Shown here piece after piece: positions 45,889 through 53,894 of a stretch of DNA of 64,000 nucleotides (positions within the stretch are counted from its first letter, which is position 1; each line of letters begins with the position of its first letter). This DNA comes from JAADHX01 sp964569385 (GTDB lineage: Bacteria; Actinomycetota; Acidimicrobiia; Acidimicrobiales; Poriferisodalaceae), in assembly GCA_964569385.1 (NCBI GenBank), contig CAZMUM010000005.1, positions 76,227 through 140,226 of the forward strand. The letters run 5' to 3'. The notes under the pieces are model-generated. The model was not told the origin of the DNA. It saw only the letters and a list, made by a program, of their open reading frames with translations, and did no database searches. A program made the translations under genes and the position numbers.

Positions 45889-46281
45889 TTAGTCGTCTTC
45901 ATCCTTGCGACGGGTCGCGAGCACCAGTAAAGATCCGGCGCCGACGACAGTTCCGCCGATTAGGGCCAGAGATATGGCATCGCCACCGGTGAACGCGAGT
46001 TCGCCGTTGTCTATATTGCCGAGGTCGTCGGTGCCGGTGCCGCCGGTACCACCGGTGTCGGTGTCGGTGTCGGTGTTGGTGTCGGTGGAATCGGTCGGTG
46101 CTGGCTGGGTAGTGTTGGTTGCGTCGCCGTTGGTCGGATTGTCGACCTCAGTGCCACTACTGCCATCGGAACCGTTGGAGTATGCGGTATCAGCACCCGC
46201 TGGTGCGGCGGTAAATAGTGCTGCCACTAAAACGCCGCCGCCAAGAATGCGTCGGATTTGAGTCGATCGGGGAGTCGCCAT
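45889..46281 (-). CDS. Small LAFTG-type surface protein
   Basis: About 130 residues. A signal peptide (RRILGGGVLVAALFTAAPAGA) is followed by a low-complexity Asn/Thr/Asp/Gly linker with DTDTDTGG. The C-terminal sorting signal is LAFTG, then a membrane span (ISLALIGGTVVGAGSLLVLA) and the basic/acidic tail TRRKDEDD. This is the layout of sortase substrates. No sortase is in the window. The start is uncertain (46281, 46299 or 46311). It lies 10 bp upstream of DUF4012 and is probably co-transcribed with it. Confidence 0.75.
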   Translation of the reverse strand: MATPRSTQIRRILGGGVLVAALFTAAPAGADTAYSNGSDGSSGTEVDNPTNGDATNTTQPAPTDSTDTNTDTDTDTGGTGGTGTDDLGNIDNGELAFTGGDAISLALIGGTVVGAGSLLVLATRRKDEDD

Positions 46282-46444
46282 GCGAACTACGGTAGACATC
46301 CTGATGGCCATTGTCAACACTCTCTGTGGTTATTCATCGTATGTGACTACTCTACGCGGGTGATCGCTGACCTGATTGGCCGCGTCTTGCAGGAACGAGG
46401 ACATCCTGCCCCTAGAAGACCAACGCCGCAAGTCGGCTGGGATT

Positions 46445-47002
46445 TCACGGATACAGATGTTCGAGAATGACCTCGACCTCGGCCTCAATGGCCACTGCGG
46501 CCTTGCGATACAAACTCTTTCGCCTCTTGTACGGGTCGCCGATGTCGTCGATCTTCCCGCCAGATCCGAGTTGACCGATCGAACGTGTGCGGCCCAGACG
46601 AACAACGTACTCGGGAACTGTTTCGCCGACCCGAGGACCGGCGGCGGCGGACAAGCGGCCGAACTCGACCAAAGTAAAGATCTTCGTGCTATGGCTAAGG
46701 TCGAGCACAGCTGCTTCGCGGACATGACGACCTGTCATTCCCAGTACGAGGTCGGCGTTGGCGACCATCGCTGCGGTGAGGGTACTGCTCCGATGTTTCG
46801 ACATATCGATTCCTCGATCGGCCATGACCGCCAGCGCATGCGGTGGCGAAGGCTCGTTTGGGGCCGCGAGGCCACCCGAAAGTGTTAACACCGGCTGGCT
46901 CCGGGTCTCGGCCCCGCGTCGCCATAGGTATTCGGCCATGGGCGATCGGCAGATGTTACCGGTGCAGATGAATAGTGTTCGTACCAGCTCGTCGGTGTTC
47001 AC
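46445..47002 (-). CDS. Low-molecular-weight protein-tyrosine phosphatase (Wzb/Etp type)
   Basis: 185 residues. The P-loop CX5R is in FICTGNICRSPMAEYL (Cys13, Arg19). The general-acid Asp is in DIGDPYKRR. LMW phosphatases remove phosphate from tyrosine, typically from a capsule-synthesis BY-kinase. No such kinase is in the window. The gene lies 16 bp downstream of prmC and upstream of the surface-protein genes, joining the housekeeping block to the polysaccharide region. Confidence 0.88.
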   Translation of the reverse strand: MNTDELVRTLFICTGNICRSPMAEYLWRRGAETRSQPVLTLSGGLAAPNEPSPPHALAVMADRGIDMSKHRSSTLTAAMVANADLVLGMTGRHVREAAVLDLSHSTKIFTLVEFGRLSAAAGPRVGETVPEYVVRLGRTRSIGQLGSGGKIDDIGDPYKRRKSLYRKAAVAIEAEVEVILEHLYP

Positions 47003-47018
47003 AGGTCGTGAACTCTAC

Positions 47019-47888
47019 CTAGGCCTTGTTGGCTTGCAGAACCCGGTCGAGGCCGTTTGTGTCGCTGTGGGTCACTATGTCGACGAACCCAGCCATCAGT
47101 GCCAGCTCGGCAGCCAACGAACCTTGGTTGTGTCCATGCTCTAGCAAGATCGTTCCTCCTCTCGAGAGCCAGCGTTGGGCCCCGAGCAGGAGCGCCTCGA
47201 TCGCGTCGAGGCCGCACGGACCCGCGAACAGAGCCTTGGCTGGTTCCCAGTCGATGACCGACTCAGGCAATAACTCGCCGTCCGGGATGTAGGGCGGATT
47301 CGACACAATGAGGGTCACTTCACCGCGTAACGACACGTCGAGCGCCTCGAACCACGACCCGGCGAGGATAGTTACCCTGGCTCCGGCCGTACCCAGACCC
47401 GCTGAGTTCGCACGGGCCAGGGCGAGAGCGCCGTGGTCGCTGTCGGTGAGCCAGACTCTGGCAGATCGGTTCTCAGCTGCAATTGACAGGCCAATGGCAC
47501 CACACCCGGTGCCGAGGTCTACCACGGTCGGATTTCCGACCATTGGTTCAAGTACATCCAGTGCGTAACCAGCCAACGCCTCAGTCTCTGGGCGCGGGAT
47601 AAGCGCACGGTGGTCGACTAACAGGTCGAGAGACCTGAAAGGCCAGTGGCCGAGCACATATTGAATCGGTTCACCGGCGGCTCGCCTGGCAAGCATCGCG
47701 TCGAACCGAGAGACTCCCCCGACGGTCGGAGTTTCGGAGCGTCGTAGAACTAACTCAGCCGTTGTGAAGCCCGCGGCTTCTTCGACCAACCACCTCGACT
47801 CGCCGGCCGCATTTGGGTTCCCAACATGCTCAAGATGGGTCCGGGCCTCGGTCACGAGGTGGCCCCAACTCAAACCATCGCGTTTCAT
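47019..47888 (-). CDS. prmC: Peptide chain release factor N5-glutamine methyltransferase
   Basis: 289 residues of HemK/PrmC type. The N-terminal helical bundle is followed by the SAM loop VVDLGTGCGAIGLSI, TDSDHGALALARANS, and the catalytic NPPY in LIVSNPPYIPDGELLP. PrmC methylates the Gln of the GGQ motif in release factors, here RF1 encoded by the next gene upstream. The start ATG (47888) has no visible Shine-Dalgarno. It lies directly against the 24-bp repeat array and is in the same frame as prfA. Expression probably depends on translational coupling or reinitiation. Confidence 0.93.
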   Translation of the reverse strand: MKRDGLSWGHLVTEARTHLEHVGNPNAAGESRWLVEEAAGFTTAELVLRRSETPTVGGVSRFDAMLARRAAGEPIQYVLGHWPFRSLDLLVDHRALIPRPETEALAGYALDVLEPMVGNPTVVDLGTGCGAIGLSIAAENRSARVWLTDSDHGALALARANSAGLGTAGARVTILAGSWFEALDVSLRGEVTLIVSNPPYIPDGELLPESVIDWEPAKALFAGPCGLDAIEALLLGAQRWLSRGGTILLEHGHNQGSLAAELALMAGFVDIVTHSDTNGLDRVLQANKA

Positions 47889-48008
47889 GAGTTAGGCCCG
47901 GCCAGCGGCCAAGAGTTAAGCCCGGCCAGCGGCCAAGAGTTAAGCCCGGCCAGCGGCCAAGAGTTAAGCCCGGCCAGCGGCCAAGAGTTAAGCAGAGTCA
48001 TCGGCCGA
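47889..48008. repeat. Tandem 24-bp array with in-frame stop codons between prfA and prmC
   Basis: Four near-identical units start at 47889, 47913, 47937 and 47961. A fifth, degenerate unit (47985-48008) merges into the 3' end of prfA. Each unit contains GAGTTA plus a GGCCAGCGGCC core. On the minus strand each carries an in-frame TAA, at 47988-47990, 47964-47966, 47940-47942, 47916-47918 and 47892-47894. Because 24 is a multiple of three, frame is kept from prfA through to the prmC ATG. It looks like amplification of the prfA end. Confidence 0.9.
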
Positions 48009-49058
48009 GAGTTGCCGTTGCCGTTCGTTGGCTAGGAGTGCGTCGACTACGTCGTCGAGGTCGCCGGCAAGGACCTTGTCTAGTTTGTAAAGCGTGAGAC
48101 CGATCCGGTGGTCGGTCACCCGGTTCTCTTTGAAGTTGTAGGTACGGATTTTTTCGCTACGACCACCACCTCCAACTTGGTCGCGTCGAGCCGCCGACAT
48201 TTCTGCGGCCTGATCGTCTTGTTGCTTGCGAAGAATGCGGGCTCGCAGAACTCGTAAAGCCTTTTCGCGATTCTGAAGCTGACTCTTCTCGTCCTGCATC
48301 GAAACCATGGTGCCAGTCGGTTTGTGAGTGATTCTTACCGCGGAGTCGGTGGTGTTGACCGACTGACCACCGGGGCCCGAAGCTCGGAAGTAGTTGATCT
48401 CAAGATCGTTTGGGTCGATATTTACCTCGACCTCGTCGGCTTCTGGCAGAACCGTCACGGTTGCCGACGATGTATGAATGCGACCCTGCGACTCAGTCGC
48501 AGGCACGCGCTGCACCCTGTGCGGACCGCCCTCGTGTTTGAGCCTGCGCCAGGCATCGGCGCCCCGAACGACCATCGAAACGTCGGAGTAGCCGCCAAGG
48601 TTCGAGGCATCGGCGGAAAGCACTTCGATCTTCCATCCGTGTTGGGCACCGTAGGCCCGAAACATCTCGAACAGATCACGGGCGAAGAGGTTTGCCTCCT
48701 CGCCCCCTTCGGCCCCGCGTATTTCGACTATGACGTTCTTGCCGTCGTTGGGGTCCTTGGGTAGCAGCAGAGTGCGAAATTGGTCTTCGCTTTGGGCAAG
48801 GTCGACCTCGGCCATCGCTACCAGCTCGCGCATTTCCTCACGATCGGTGCCGGTGCTTTCGTGCAAGATTTCTTTGGCTTCGGAAAGGTCGATCACCGCC
48901 GCTTCCCAGTTCTGACCGGCGCCCACGAGGTCACTTAGTTCGGCATGACGGCGCGCCGTCTTGGCGAAGAGCTCACGGTCCTTGGTTGCGTTGGGGTCGC
49001 CAAGTTTGGCTTCGACGACAAGGAGTTCATCAACGAGCTGGGACAAACGGTCGTGCAC
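47988..49058 (-). CDS. prfA: Peptide chain release factor 1
   Basis: 356 residues. The stop-codon recognition PxT motif is PAT in VPATESQGRIHTS, and the catalytic GGQ is in FRASGPGGQSVNTTD. RF1 ends translation at UAA and UAG. It starts at GTG 49058 with no obvious ribosome-binding site. Its own TAA is followed by four more in-frame TAA codons in the repeat. It lies 9 bp downstream of an unknown gene. Confidence 0.95.
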   Translation of the reverse strand: MHDRLSQLVDELLVVEAKLGDPNATKDRELFAKTARRHAELSDLVGAGQNWEAAVIDLSEAKEILHESTGTDREEMRELVAMAEVDLAQSEDQFRTLLLPKDPNDGKNVIVEIRGAEGGEEANLFARDLFEMFRAYGAQHGWKIEVLSADASNLGGYSDVSMVVRGADAWRRLKHEGGPHRVQRVPATESQGRIHTSSATVTVLPEADEVEVNIDPNDLEINYFRASGPGGQSVNTTDSAVRITHKPTGTMVSMQDEKSQLQNREKALRVLRARILRKQQDDQAAEMSAARRDQVGGGGRSEKIRTYNFKENRVTDHRIGLTLYKLDKVLAGDLDDVVDALLANERQRQLSADDSA

Positions 49059-49067
49059 GCTGCGAGG

Positions 49068-50132
49068 TTAGTGGGCGTCGCCGCCGAGAAGCGTCCTAGG
49101 GCCAGTCGCCCAATCATTTGTGATACCGAAGATCCTGGCCGGGTTGGTCAGTTGCTGTGCTGCCCATGTGGTGAAGGCAACGACGTCTCGGTCAGGTACA
49201 ACAACAATCAGCTTGGCCACTTTCGACAACACAGACCTGGCATGGGCCGCAAATGGAATGAGTTCGAGGTCGACGCCGGTTGAGCTAACAACGACATGTT
49301 CGTCTCCGTCGTGGTCAATGCCCACCGCAGCGGCCGGTACGACGTCGTTGAGGTTCGCTCTTGGTGTCGGGGCCGGAGCCGGAGCCAGAGTCGACAACCC
49401 AAGTCGTTTGGGGTCGGCGACCAGCCAGGACCGCAAAAGCCGCGAGCGGCTTAGCTGGTTCAGCGGGTGGCGGTCGGCTCCGAGACGGCGATGTTCGGCA
49501 ACAATCCCGATCACCTTTTTCAGCGCATCTGGGGGCGACATGTGGCCATGCAGCATCGAAAACATGGCTCGGTCGTCGGTCGAGATACCCACCTCGAGGC
49601 GAGTGCCAAATTCGTCGATTACCACTCTCGCGACCTCTAGACCGTTGACCTCGGCCGACACCACTGCGTGTTCGACCACGACGTCGGCGCCGGCTGACTC
49701 GATGACGTCGACCCAACCAAGAGCTTCGGGCGGCGGCGGTGCCATGGGCGGATCTTCGGTGGCACTGACTCGACGAGTCGAGGTTCCGTCGATGGCGTGT
49801 ACCCCGATATCGAGGTCGAACAGCTCGGCCCGCCTTGCGACTAGTTCGGCACCGGTGACGCACAGCACGAGGCCACGTGTGCACCTGCGGCGCTTCATGA
49901 TGGCGAGGAGTTGGCCCAAGCCTGCCTCGGGCCGTCGTTCGACGAGACTGACCGCAATTGCACCATCAGTGGTTCGCCGCTGCGTCGTCGACTCATGTCC
50001 GCTGGCGGCCCATCCAAGCGCTCCGTCTGAAGTTCCGGTGACCACATCGAGCTGAATACCCAAAGCGTCGCGCGACAACGCCCGAAGCTTGGCGCCGTGC
50101 AGCGTCGGTCGACGATCGGGGCCAAGATCCAC
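49068..50132 (-). CDS. Unknown protein in the rpmE-prfA interval
   Basis: 354 residues, unrecognised. It begins RPTLHGAKLRALSRDALG. Visible features are Gly-rich segments and a Pro run (APAPAPTP), with no membrane helix or signal peptide. Segments such as RGLVLCVTGAELVARR and SKVAKLIVVVPDRDVVAFTT suggest an alternating alpha/beta fold, possibly a nucleotide- or sugar-binding architecture. It starts with GTG 15 bp after the rpmE2 stop and lies 9 bp upstream of prfA, inside the conserved translation operon. Confidence 0.65.
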   Translation of the reverse strand: MDLGPDRRPTLHGAKLRALSRDALGIQLDVVTGTSDGALGWAASGHESTTQRRTTDGAIAVSLVERRPEAGLGQLLAIMKRRRCTRGLVLCVTGAELVARRAELFDLDIGVHAIDGTSTRRVSATEDPPMAPPPPEALGWVDVIESAGADVVVEHAVVSAEVNGLEVARVVIDEFGTRLEVGISTDDRAMFSMLHGHMSPPDALKKVIGIVAEHRRLGADRHPLNQLSRSRLLRSWLVADPKRLGLSTLAPAPAPTPRANLNDVVPAAAVGIDHDGDEHVVVSSTGVDLELIPFAAHARSVLSKVAKLIVVVPDRDVVAFTTWAAQQLTNPARIFGITNDWATGPRTLLGGDAH

Positions 50133-50147
50133 AGACTTGGCCTGGTG

Positions 50148-50405
50148 TTAGCTGCGGCGACGCGAAGCGCCGTAACGCTTTTCGAAGCGCTCGACGCGAC
50201 CTGCGGTGTCAACGATCTTCATCTGACCGGTGTAGAAAGGATGGCTGGCCGAGGTGAGCTCGGCTTTCGACAACGGATATTCGTTGCCATCTTCCCAAAC
50301 GATGGTTTCGTTGGTCTCGACGGTCGACTTCGTCAGAATAGAGAAATCTGTTGACGTGTCCTGAAACACGACCGGGCGGTAGTTGGGGTGGATTCCGCTT
50401 CTCAT
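50148..50405 (-). CDS. rpmE2: Ribosomal protein L31 type B
   Basis: 85 residues. MRSGIHPNYRPVVFQD and the central SASHPFYTGQMK place it in the L31 family. There is no CxxC zinc site, as in type B (zinc-independent) L31, whose members share the FSILTKSTV region. In mycobacteria the rho-linked copy is, from memory, zinc-type L31. It follows rho by 69 bp, with a weak hairpin (TAGGG/CCCTA) near the rho stop. Confidence 0.93.
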   Translation of the reverse strand: MRSGIHPNYRPVVFQDTSTDFSILTKSTVETNETIVWEDGNEYPLSKAELTSASHPFYTGQMKIVDTAGRVERFEKRYGASRRRS

Positions 50406-50474
50406 AACTGGCTCCAGTAGTGGTTTCGGCCGTATTCGATGATTGGCCGATGAACGATTCTAGGGGTCTTGTCC

Positions 50475-52265
50475 CTACAGGGACGCTGCTTTGGCTATTT
50501 CGTGAAGGAACTCGTCGTTGGTCTTGAACGTCTTAAGGCGATCGACGAGTAGTTCGAGGCCGGCACCCTCGCCGCCGCTGAGCCCAGAAAGGACTCGTCG
50601 CAGCTTCCACACTTGTTGGAGTTGCTGGCGCGAGAACAGAAGCTCTTCGTGTCGTGTGCTCGAAGCGTCTACGTCGATTGCGGGGAAGATGCGGTGTTCG
50701 GCCAGGCGTCGGTCGAGCCGAAGCTCCATGTTTCCGGTGCCCTTGAACTCCTCAAAGATCACTTCGTCCATTCTTGAGCCAGTGTCGACTAGCGCAGTGG
50801 CGAGGATCGTCAACGAACCGCCTTCTTCGATGTTGCGAGCTGCGCCAAAGAACTTCTTTGGTGGGTAGAGGGCACCGGTATCGATGCCACCAGACATGAC
50901 GCGCCCAGTTGGTGGAGCCGACAGATTGTAGGCCCTCGCTAGCCGGGTGATTCCGTCGAGAATTATGACCACATCTCGACCATCTTCGACTAGGCGCTTC
51001 GCCCGCTCGATCGTGAGTTCGGCTACCTGGGTGTGCTCGTCGGCGGGGCGGTCGAATGTCGATGCGATCACTGTGCCCCCGATCGACCGCTGCATGTCGG
51101 TGACTTCTTCTGGGCGCTCGTCGATCAGCAGCACGATCAGCTCGACCTCGGGGTGGTTGGCCTCGATCGCCTGGGCTATGTGCTTCATGATCGTGGTCTT
51201 GCCGGCCTTGGGCGGCGACACGATAAGACCGCGCTGGCCCTTCCCTATGGGGGCCACGAGATCGATGATGCGTGCCGTCATATTGTGACGATCGGTGTCG
51301 CGTTCGAGGCGAAGGTTTGAGTCTGGATACAACGGCGTGAGCTCGTCGAAGTTCGGGCGCTCGCGTGAGACCTCAAGGCTCTGGCCGTTTACGGTTTCGA
51401 CGTTGAGCATGGCCGGGTTCTTGTCGCCACGGGTGGCCGGACGGCTGGTGCCTGCCACCAGATCGCCCATGCGAAGGCCGTGTTGACGAACGAACTTCGT
51501 CGGCAAGTAGCAGTCATCGCGAGAGGCTATGTAGCCACTAGTGCGCAAGAATCCGTAACCCTCTGACCTAAGGTCGACAATTCCCTGAACAGCTACTGGT
51601 TCGCCATTGAACGTCTCTTCCTGGCCGCGATCGCGGCCTCGACGCCGCCGTCGGCGTTTGTTGCCGTCGGCGTCGTCAACGTTCGCAGTCTGATCACCGC
51701 CTTGTTGACTGTTGCCACGATTCGAGCCGTCTTGTTTGGTGTTGTCGGCGCGGTTCTGGGTTTGAGTTGAGCTGTCGGCTGATTCGGAATCGGCGACGTC
51801 GGGTTTGTTCGGCTCGCTACGCGACCCTGGCGGGGCCGATCGGGCTGAGCCAACTGCTGATCTGGCGCTGGCGGTGCTCGTTCCGTCCGCCGACGCTGTA
51901 CGCACGCGGCGGCGGGTAACGCCGCCGGTCGTGGGACTAGTCGACGCTGTAGACGACGATGATGCACCAGAGTTTGCAGCCGGGGCTTGCTCCCGGGCCC
52001 TTGGCGGCGATACGGGATCGGCCGACGGCGCACTGGCTTCGATTGCCGGTGAACTGCTCAGCTGAGATTCTCCGGACTGGGCTTGTCCGGGTTGGGCTTC
52101 TGCTGGTGCCGACACACCGGCCGACGTAAGTATCGCATCGACGATGTCGGCCTTTTTGGCTCGGGAGCCAACCTTGGCTCCGACCGCGGCAGCGATCTGT
52201 TGAAGCTCGTCACGGGCCTTTCGCTCAAGTACGCCTCTGTCGAGGCCATCGGGCATTGAAGTCAT
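50475..52265 (-). CDS. rho: Transcription termination factor Rho with a long disordered insertion
   Basis: About 596 residues. An N-terminal Rho-N helical part (about 8-50) is followed by about 165 Ser/Ala/Gln/Asn- and Arg-rich residues (about 55-220, including RRRRRRG). The cold-shock RNA-binding domain (GYGFLRTSGYIASRDDCYLP) precedes the ATPase. The Walker A is VSPPKAGKTTIMK and the catalytic Glu is in LIDERPEEVTDM. Actinobacterial Rho commonly has such an insertion, which may aid RNA binding at high GC. ATG 52265 is preferred because GAGG lies 8 bp upstream. A 150-nt leader precedes it. Confidence 0.95.
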   Translation of the reverse strand: MTSMPDGLDRGVLERKARDELQQIAAAVGAKVGSRAKKADIVDAILTSAGVSAPAEAQPGQAQSGESQLSSSPAIEASAPSADPVSPPRAREQAPAANSGASSSSTASTSPTTGGVTRRRVRTASADGTSTASARSAVGSARSAPPGSRSEPNKPDVADSESADSSTQTQNRADNTKQDGSNRGNSQQGGDQTANVDDADGNKRRRRRRGRDRGQEETFNGEPVAVQGIVDLRSEGYGFLRTSGYIASRDDCYLPTKFVRQHGLRMGDLVAGTSRPATRGDKNPAMLNVETVNGQSLEVSRERPNFDELTPLYPDSNLRLERDTDRHNMTARIIDLVAPIGKGQRGLIVSPPKAGKTTIMKHIAQAIEANHPEVELIVLLIDERPEEVTDMQRSIGGTVIASTFDRPADEHTQVAELTIERAKRLVEDGRDVVIILDGITRLARAYNLSAPPTGRVMSGGIDTGALYPPKKFFGAARNIEEGGSLTILATALVDTGSRMDEVIFEEFKGTGNMELRLDRRLAEHRIFPAIDVDASSTRHEELLFSRQQLQQVWKLRRVLSGLSGGEGAGLELLVDRLKTFKTNDEFLHEIAKAASL

Positions 52266-52302
52266 TGTGCGCACCTCGCTGAGAGTGCAGAGAGAAGAAG
52301 AG

Positions 52303-52357
52303 GACAGGCCAAGCTGATGTTGCCCCGAAGCGGGTGATCCCCATAGGACGGCCTGTC
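52303..52357 (-). promoter_or_regulatory. Structured leader of rho
   Basis: In the leader, GACAGGCC (52303-52310) and GGCCTGTC (52350-52357) form an 8-bp outer stem. Inside it, CCCG/CGGG (52324-52327 with 52331-52334) forms a second short hairpin. The region lies about 40 bases before the rho ATG. Rho genes of several bacteria are autoregulated by leader attenuation, so a control role is plausible. Confidence 0.4.
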
Positions 52358-52423
52358 GATCAAACGAGTGACGAGGCGACCGGAAGGGAAATCATCCGGC
52401 GAATGGCAGAATTGCCACCGCAA

Positions 52424-52453
52424 AATATACTAGCGCAACGAAGCCGACGGCAA
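52424..52453 (-). promoter_or_regulatory. Candidate rho promoter
   Basis: On the minus strand TATATT (52424-52429) matches five of six -10 positions. TTGCCG (52448-52453) lies 18 bp upstream as a -35. Transcription would start near 52417, giving a leader of about 150 nt to the ATG at 52265. Confidence 0.4.
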
Positions 52454-52477
52454 CCATGTGTCTGGCGATCTGCGGTG

Positions 52478-53884
52478 TCAGCTCGTTGATCGCAGCGCAA
52501 CCGACCGAACATATCTCTCCATTGATCCCAACTCTGGATCGACTACTACGCATTTCTCGGGACGATCGAGAAGGTCGCTCAGGTGGGGTGGAAGTTGTGG
52601 CTCGAAACCAATCGCGGCCTCAACAGCGTCGCCGAACTTGGCCGGATGAGCGGAGGCGACATACACCATCGGACCGGACTGATCTCGGTTCTTGCGGCCT
52701 ACCGAAACCGCGACAGCGGTGTGCGGATCGATCACTGTGCCACATTGTTCGTACACCTCAGCAATCGTTTCTGTCACCTCGGATTCGCTGGCGCGACCGG
52801 CCCCGAAACCATCTTGCAAGACCACCAGTTGCGCCGAATCAAGCCGCATGACTCCGTCAGCACGGAACGCTCGCATGGCGTCTGCCAACGCCTTACCGTC
52901 GCGTTCGAACAGCTCGAAAAGAAGGCGCTCAAAGTTAGACGACACCTGAATGTCCATCGCCGGACTGCTCGTAGCCACGACCGAATCCATGGCCATCTCG
53001 CCTGATTCTTGGGTTCTGGGCAAAATGTCGTTGCTGTTGGACGCGATGACTAGGCGATCGATCGGAGCGCCCATGGTGCGGGCGATGTTGGCCGCCAAGA
53101 TGTTGCCGAAGTTGCCAGTCGGGACTGTGTACGACACCTTCGCCTCGTGTTGGACCGACAGCTTGACCGACGAGACGACGTAGTACACGACCTGAGCCGA
53201 CACTCGCGCCCAGTTGATGGAGTTGACCGCTCCAAGCCGCACTTCGTCGCGGAACGGCCGATCGCCGAACATGGCCTTTACAAGATCCTGGCAATCGTCG
53301 AAGGTTCCGTCGACACCAACATTGTGAATGTTTGGCGACAGCACAGTGGTCATCTGACGGCGCTGCACTTCGGACACTCGCCCATTTGGGTGCAACATCA
53401 CCAGCTCGATGCCGGCGCGATCTCTGCAGGCCTCAATGGCGGCCGAACCAGTGTCGCCAGAAGTAGCAGCAACGATCGTGATCGTCCGACCGGTACGGCC
53501 TAGCTCGTACTCGAACAACCGTCCGAGCAGCTGCATTGCCACGTCCTTGAACGACAGCGTTGGTCCCCAGAACAGCTCGAGAAGGTGTTCGTTTTCGGCA
53601 ATCTGGCGTGTTGGCACAACTTCTGGGTGACGAAATGTGGCATACGCCGCCTCAGTCATCTGGGCGAGGTCGGTTGGTTCGATAGCCGATCCTTCGACGA
53701 AGAGCCCCATCACCTCGGCTGCCACTTCGTGATACTGAGAAGTCCTGAACCGTTCGAGTTGGTCCGAACTTAGCGACGGCCACCTATCGGGAACGTATAA
53801 CCCACCGTCGATGGCCATGCCGGTGAGAAGAGCACCCGAGAAATCAAGAACTGGGGCGTCGCCGCGAGTCGAGACATACTTCAT
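52478..53884 (-). CDS. thrC: Threonine synthase
   Basis: About 468 residues. The N-terminal KYVSTRGDAPVLDFSGALL is typical of the long ThrC class. The PLP Lys is in GPTLSFKDVAMQ, and the pyridoxal phosphate-binding ATSGDTGSAA loop follows. It converts O-phosphohomoserine to threonine. ATG 53884 is used, 10 bp after the hom stop. Its 3' end is 213 bp upstream of the rho ATG. No thrB is in the window, although mycobacteria have it next to thrC. Confidence 0.93.
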   Translation of the reverse strand: MKYVSTRGDAPVLDFSGALLTGMAIDGGLYVPDRWPSLSSDQLERFRTSQYHEVAAEVMGLFVEGSAIEPTDLAQMTEAAYATFRHPEVVPTRQIAENEHLLELFWGPTLSFKDVAMQLLGRLFEYELGRTGRTITIVAATSGDTGSAAIEACRDRAGIELVMLHPNGRVSEVQRRQMTTVLSPNIHNVGVDGTFDDCQDLVKAMFGDRPFRDEVRLGAVNSINWARVSAQVVYYVVSSVKLSVQHEAKVSYTVPTGNFGNILAANIARTMGAPIDRLVIASNSNDILPRTQESGEMAMDSVVATSSPAMDIQVSSNFERLLFELFERDGKALADAMRAFRADGVMRLDSAQLVVLQDGFGAGRASESEVTETIAEVYEQCGTVIDPHTAVAVSVGRKNRDQSGPMVYVASAHPAKFGDAVEAAIGFEPQLPPHLSDLLDRPEKCVVVDPELGSMERYVRSVALRSTS

Positions 53885-53894
53885 CACAGCTCGA

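Noticed and set aside
47826..48035. Plus-strand frame of 69 codons containing a GPASGQELS-type repeat
   Set aside because: It is the antisense reading of the 24-bp repeat, with no start signal. The repeat is explained by the minus-strand prfA-prmC junction.
50461..50477. Short hairpin TAGGG/CCCTA at the end of rho as a terminator
   Set aside because: The stem is only 5 bp without a T-run and overlaps the rho stop region. Too weak to call.
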